From: Micromonospora wenchangensis
Lineage (GTDB): Bacteria; Actinomycetota; Actinomycetes; Mycobacteriales; Micromonosporaceae
Direction of reading: 5' to 3'
Length of the DNA: 64,000 nt
Assembly: GCF_002210435.1 (NCBI RefSeq)
Contig: NZ_MZMV01000006.1
Coordinates: forward strand, 117,533 to 181,532
Position 1 is the first letter of the stretch. Each line of letters begins with the position of its first letter. A program made the position numbers and the translations under genes. The notes under the pieces were generated by a model. The model was not told the origin of the DNA. It did not search any database and worked only from the letters and a program-made list of their open reading frames with translations. Below are positions 60,722 through 64,000 of the stretch, piece by piece.

Positions 60722-61713
60722 GGTTCGGCATCATGGCGTCGCACCAGTACCCACCCGGCGACGACCTCCGCAGGCACCTCGACGACCTGTTCGGCACCGT
60801 CGAACTCGCCGCCGAACTGGGCTACGACTCGGTGTGGACGATCAACCACTTCCAGTCCAACCTGGCCACCCCGCAGCCCATCTCGATGCTGGCGAGCCTC
60901 ATCCCGCGCTCCGGGGACATGCTGCTCGGCACCGGCATCCTGCTGCTGCCGATGTTCCATCCGGTGCACGTCGCCGAGGAGTTCGCCACCCTGGACCACC
61001 TCTCCGGCGGGCGGGTGATCCTCGGCGTCGGGGCGGGCTACCGGGAGAACGAGTTCGCCGCCTTCGGCGTCGACCCGGAGACCCGGTTCCGCCGCTTCGA
61101 CGAGAGCCTGCGGCTGATCCGGGCGCTGTGGAGCGGCGCGCCGGTCACCCACGACGGCGAGTTCTACCCGCAGGTCGACGCGACCATCGGCATCCCGCCG
61201 CTGACCCCGGGCGGCCCACCGATCTGGATCGGCGCCGGCGGCAAGAAGGCCGTCCGCCGGGCCGCCCGACTCGGCGACGCCTGGTACGCGCCGGGCAACT
61301 CGCCGAGCCGCCGCTTCCTGCCCGAGCACCTGGCCGTCTACAACGAGGCGCTGGCCGAGTACGGGCGGGACCCGGCGACGGTGGCACGGCCCGTCGGCGT
61401 GGAGCTGTACTGCGCGCCGAGCACCGAACAGGCCGTCGCGGAGGCGTTACCGCACGCCCGGCGCGAGTACTCGACGTACGCCGAGTACCCGGCGCTGCGC
61501 TGGCAGCGGGACCGGTTCGACGAGCTGGTCCGCAACACGCTGCTGCTGGGTTCCCCCGAGTTCCTCGTCGAGCGGATCTCCGCCCTGCGGGACCTGGGGT
61601 TCGACCATCTCATCTTCCGGCCCGGGTGGCTGGGCATGCCCACCGAGAAGCTGCGCGCCTCGCTGCGGCTGTTCGCCACCGAAGTGATCCCCGCCTTCCG
61701 TACCACCACCTGA
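60718..61713 (+). CDS. Luciferase-like flavin-dependent monooxygenase 3
   Basis: The 331-aa protein has MRFGIMASHQYPPGDDL, SVWTINHFQSNLATPQP, GTGILLLPMFHPVHVAEEFATLDHLSGGR and GVGAGYRENEF. It resembles monooxygenase 4 (MRFGILLDHQYAPGDDL), so the two are probably paralogues that arose within the cluster. The start overlaps the ligase stop (ATGA). Confidence 0.86.
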   Translation: MRFGIMASHQYPPGDDLRRHLDDLFGTVELAAELGYDSVWTINHFQSNLATPQPISMLASLIPRSGDMLLGTGILLLPMFHPVHVAEEFATLDHLSGGRVILGVGAGYRENEFAAFGVDPETRFRRFDESLRLIRALWSGAPVTHDGEFYPQVDATIGIPPLTPGGPPIWIGAGGKKAVRRAARLGDAWYAPGNSPSRRFLPEHLAVYNEALAEYGRDPATVARPVGVELYCAPSTEQAVAEALPHARREYSTYAEYPALRWQRDRFDELVRNTLLLGSPEFLVERISALRDLGFDHLIFRPGWLGMPTEKLRASLRLFATEVIPAFRTTT

Positions 61714-61728
61714 CCTAAGGAATCCGCC

Positions 61729-62700
61729 GTGAAGAAGACCGAAGCCGAGCTGCTGGAGAACCAGTGGGACGTCGAGAACATGGAGGTCGACCCCGAGGTC
61801 CTCGCGAAGTACGTCCGCTACCACGTCGACGAGGAGCGGGCCGTCGCCACCATCACCTTCGACCGTCCGGAGCGGCTCAACGCCATCCCGGTGGCCGCCT
61901 TCGAACGGGTGGGTGACCTGGTCCGTGAGGCGGAGACCGACGACCGGGTCAAGGTCATCGTGTTCACGGGGGAGGGGGAGCACTTCGGCACCGGTGCCGA
62001 CGCCGCCGAACTCGGCCACTACATCGGCTACCGGACCGGCACCGACAAGGCGTCCCGGCGTCGCCCGGCGCAGCGCCAGCGCATCCTGCCCGACCGCAAC
62101 GTGCTCAGCTCCGGCTTCACCCGGCCGATCATCGAGTCGCTGAAGGCGACCATCTGCCAGGTGCAGGGCTACTGCTACGGCGGGCACTTCCAGATCGCGC
62201 TGTCGGCCGACATCGTCATCGCCTCCCCGGACGCCCGGTTCACCCACCCGGCGTTCCGGTACCTCGGTCCCGCGCCGCAGGACATGTACCACTGGATCGA
62301 GAAGGTGGGCCTGACCACGATGAAGGACGTCATGCTCACCATGCGGGCGATCGGCGCGGAGGAGGGTGAACGCAAGGGCCTGGTCACCAAGGTCGTCCCG
62401 CGTGACGAACTCCAGAAGTGGGTCGACGACTACGCCGACGCGATCGCGGTGATGCCGCTGGACTCGCTGATGATGGGCAAGTCGATGATGCAGGTGGTGA
62501 TGGAGGCGCGCGGCAAGGGCCTCGGGGCGATGACCGGCTGGGTCGGGCACGGCTGGGCCACCAACGTCAGCTTCGCCGACGGCGACTGGAACTTCCTCAA
62601 GGAACGCCGGGAGAAGGGCATCGCGCAGGCGCTCGCCGACCGGGACCGGCTGGTCGCCCCGTACTTCCGGCTCAGCGACAGCCGGTCGCGGGAAGAGTAG
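61729..62700 (+). CDS. Enoyl-CoA hydratase/isomerase family protein 3 (long form)
   Basis: The 323-aa crotonase-fold protein has an N-terminal extension of about 30 residues (ELLENQWDVENMEVDPEVLAKYVRYHV). Oxyanion segments are HFGTGADAAEL and VQGYCYGGHFQIALSADIVIA. The length and aromatic residues differ from standard hydratases (about 260 aa) and recall ring-opening or lyase members of the superfamily. AAGGAAT precedes the GTG. It lies between two monooxygenase genes. Confidence 0.82.
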   Translation: MKKTEAELLENQWDVENMEVDPEVLAKYVRYHVDEERAVATITFDRPERLNAIPVAAFERVGDLVREAETDDRVKVIVFTGEGEHFGTGADAAELGHYIGYRTGTDKASRRRPAQRQRILPDRNVLSSGFTRPIIESLKATICQVQGYCYGGHFQIALSADIVIASPDARFTHPAFRYLGPAPQDMYHWIEKVGLTTMKDVMLTMRAIGAEEGERKGLVTKVVPRDELQKWVDDYADAIAVMPLDSLMMGKSMMQVVMEARGKGLGAMTGWVGHGWATNVSFADGDWNFLKERREKGIAQALADRDRLVAPYFRLSDSRSREE

Positions 62701-62708
62701 GCGACGGC

Positions 62709-63692
62709 GTGAGGTTCGGCATCCTGCTCGACCACCAGTACGCCCCCGGCGACGACCTGGGCCGGCGCATCGGGGAGACCGTCGAGTACGTCCAGCACAT
62801 CCGCGACCTGGGCTACGACTCGGTCTTCGGCATCCACCACTACCTGTCGTCGCTGCGCACCCCGCAGCCGCTGCCGCTGCTGAGCCGGCTCGTCGACCAC
62901 TCCGGGACGATGCAACTCGGCACCGGCATCCTCATTCTGCCGCTGGGCCACCCGGTGCACTGGGCCGAGGAGATCGCCACCATCGACCAGATGTCCGGTG
63001 GCCGGTTCGTCCTGGGCATCGGCTCGGGCTACCGCGACGTCGAGTTCACGTCGTTCGGCATCGAACGGCGCACCCGGGTGTCCCGGATGAACGAGGCGCT
63101 TTCGGTGATGCAGCAGCTGTGGACCGGGGAGCCGGTGCACCACGAGGGGAAGCACTTCACCCTGGACGGGGTGCGGTGCAGCGTACTGCCGATGCAGCGT
63201 CCGCACCCGCCGGTCTGGGTGGGTGCCAACGGCCCGACCGGGATCGCCCGGATCGCCCGGCAGGGGCTGCCCTGGCTGGCCCCGTCCAACGTGCGCCGCA
63301 ACTGGGCCGTCGGCAACCTGGCCGACTACCGCGAGCAGCGGCGGGCCGCCGGTTTCGACGAGCGGGACGCGGTCTTCCCGATCCACCGGGACCTGTGCGT
63401 GGCCGACTCCGCGGAGGCCGCGTTCGCCGTCGCCGGTGAACAGGTGAAACGCTCCTACGGCGAGTACGTCCAGTACGGCATGGACTTCTTCGAGTCCCAG
63501 TGGGACGCGATCAAGGAGAAGGCGCTGTTCTTCGGCTCGCCCGACGACATCACCGCCAAGATCCAGGATTTCGCCGACGCCGGTTACAACCACTTCGTGT
63601 TCCGCGCCCAGTGGCTCGGCCTGCCGATCGAACGGTCCATGGAGATCGTCGAGCGGTTCGCCCGCGAGGTGATGCCGAGGTTCCGCCCATGA
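62709..63692 (+). CDS. Luciferase-like flavin-dependent monooxygenase 4
   Basis: The 327-aa protein has VFGIHHYLSSLRTPQPLPLLSRL, GTGILILPLGHPVHWAEEIATIDQMSGGRFVLGIGSGYRDVEF and RPHPPVWVGANGPTG. It is the closest relative of monooxygenase 3. The GTG at 62709 lies 8 bp past the hydratase gene and its stop overlaps the next ATG. Confidence 0.86.
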   Translation: MRFGILLDHQYAPGDDLGRRIGETVEYVQHIRDLGYDSVFGIHHYLSSLRTPQPLPLLSRLVDHSGTMQLGTGILILPLGHPVHWAEEIATIDQMSGGRFVLGIGSGYRDVEFTSFGIERRTRVSRMNEALSVMQQLWTGEPVHHEGKHFTLDGVRCSVLPMQRPHPPVWVGANGPTGIARIARQGLPWLAPSNVRRNWAVGNLADYREQRRAAGFDERDAVFPIHRDLCVADSAEAAFAVAGEQVKRSYGEYVQYGMDFFESQWDAIKEKALFFGSPDDITAKIQDFADAGYNHFVFRAQWLGLPIERSMEIVERFAREVMPRFRP

Positions 63693-64000
63693 GGATCGGC
63701 CACGTGATCGTCCCCGCCGACGAGCTGGACGCCCAACTCGCCTTCTACACCTCCCTCGGGTTGACCGTGAAGTTCCGCGACGGCGACCGCTACGCCGCCG
63801 TCACCGACGGCACGGTGACCGTCGGCCTGGCCGACGCCACCCAGCAACCCGTCGCCGGCCGCACCGTGCTCAGCATCCAGGTCGACGACCTCGACGCCTG
63901 CCTCGCCCAGTTGGCCGCCGCGGGCGCCACCGTCTCCACCCCGATCACCGGCCCCCACGAACGCCGGGCCCTGGTCACCGACCCCACCGGCAACCCCCTG
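63689..64000 (+). CDS. VOC-family protein, partial (runs off the window end)
   Basis: The first 104 residues show a VOC module: RIGHVIVPADELDAQLAFYTSLGLTVKF, then the second half RTVLSIQVDDLDACLAQLAAAGA and VTDPTGNPL, after which the metal-binding Glu is expected just beyond the edge. It overlaps monooxygenase 4 (ATGA), so the operon goes on to the right. Its role is unknown. Confidence 0.8.
   Translation, partial: MRIGHVIVPADELDAQLAFYTSLGLTVKFRDGDRYAAVTDGTVTVGLADATQQPVAGRTVLSIQVDDLDACLAQLAAAGATVSTPITGPHERRALVTDPTGNPL

Noticed and set aside
31017..63692. A polyketide or other natural-product biosynthetic cluster (SnoaL-like, HMGS-like, thiolase and LLM genes)
   Set aside because: No ketosynthase/acyltransferase modules, acyl carrier protein, NRPS or terpene synthase is present. 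The set is rich in ligases, dehydrogenases, hydratases and an importer, which fits catabolism.
57010..63692. Bioluminescence (lux) operon
   Set aside because: The four luciferase-superfamily proteins lack luxCDE partners. The neighbours are CoA ligase and crotonase genes, so they are read as monooxygenases.

Overview
The window is very GC-rich, gene-dense chromosomal DNA with strong G/C third-position bias, many GTG starts and 1-8 bp gene overlaps. This is typical of a soil actinomycete. The mix of pca genes, NitT/TauT transporters, a secreted CBM2 protein with a Pro-Thr linker and many flavin-dependent monooxygenases would suit Micromonosporaceae, but that placement is inference. I found no tRNA, rRNA, IS element, phage gene or CRISPR array.

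Region 1 (1-22,000) handles lignin-type aromatics. After a methyltransferase cut by the window edge come vanA, a 72-aa Cys-containing ORF and vanB (vanillate O-demethylase) with an IclR regulator. Next is a MarR gene divergent from SDR, amidohydrolase, MaoC hydratase and CoA ligase genes, which matches the p-hydroxycinnamate (cou) beta-oxidative deacetylation pathway. A PaaX regulator, a NitT/TauT ABC transporter and pobA follow. Divergent from pobA is pcaIJHGBDC with an IclR gene. Together these would convert ferulate and p-coumarate through vanillate and 4-hydroxybenzoate to protocatechuate and then beta-ketoadipyl-CoA. The final thiolase, pcaF, is not in the cluster. A small membrane protein and a secreted CBM2-fused chlorophyllase-like alpha/beta-hydrolase close the region.

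Region 2 (22,100-29,900) holds a second PaaX plus NitT/TauT module with the same five-gene order as the first. It is divergent from malate synthase (aceB) and an Fe(II)/2-oxoglutarate dioxygenase of the TauD/TfdA family. Both divergent promoters carry a similar 13-bp motif. I infer import of a substrate that the dioxygenase opens to release glyoxylate, which malate synthase would assimilate. A repeat (LRV/HEAT-like) protein follows.

Region 3 (30,960-64,000, continuing beyond the window) is a large CoA-thioester catabolic island I cannot match to a described pathway. It contains a TetR regulator, three acyl-CoA dehydrogenases (two as a tandem pair), four acyl-CoA ligases, three enoyl-CoA hydratases, a MaoC hydratase, an SDR, an SCP-x-type thiolase, and an HMG-CoA-synthase-like/DUF35 fusion whose catalytic residues look lost. 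It also has four luciferase-like monooxygenases, a flavin reductase, two nitroreductase-fold proteins, three VOC proteins, a tandem SnoaL-like protein, an MBL hydrolase and a peptide/nickel-type ABC importer. Seven copies of an 18-bp palindrome (consensus ATACCGNCYGGTCGGWAT) lie in its promoters, including that of the TetR gene, and define one local regulon. Strong hairpins separate the convergent operons.
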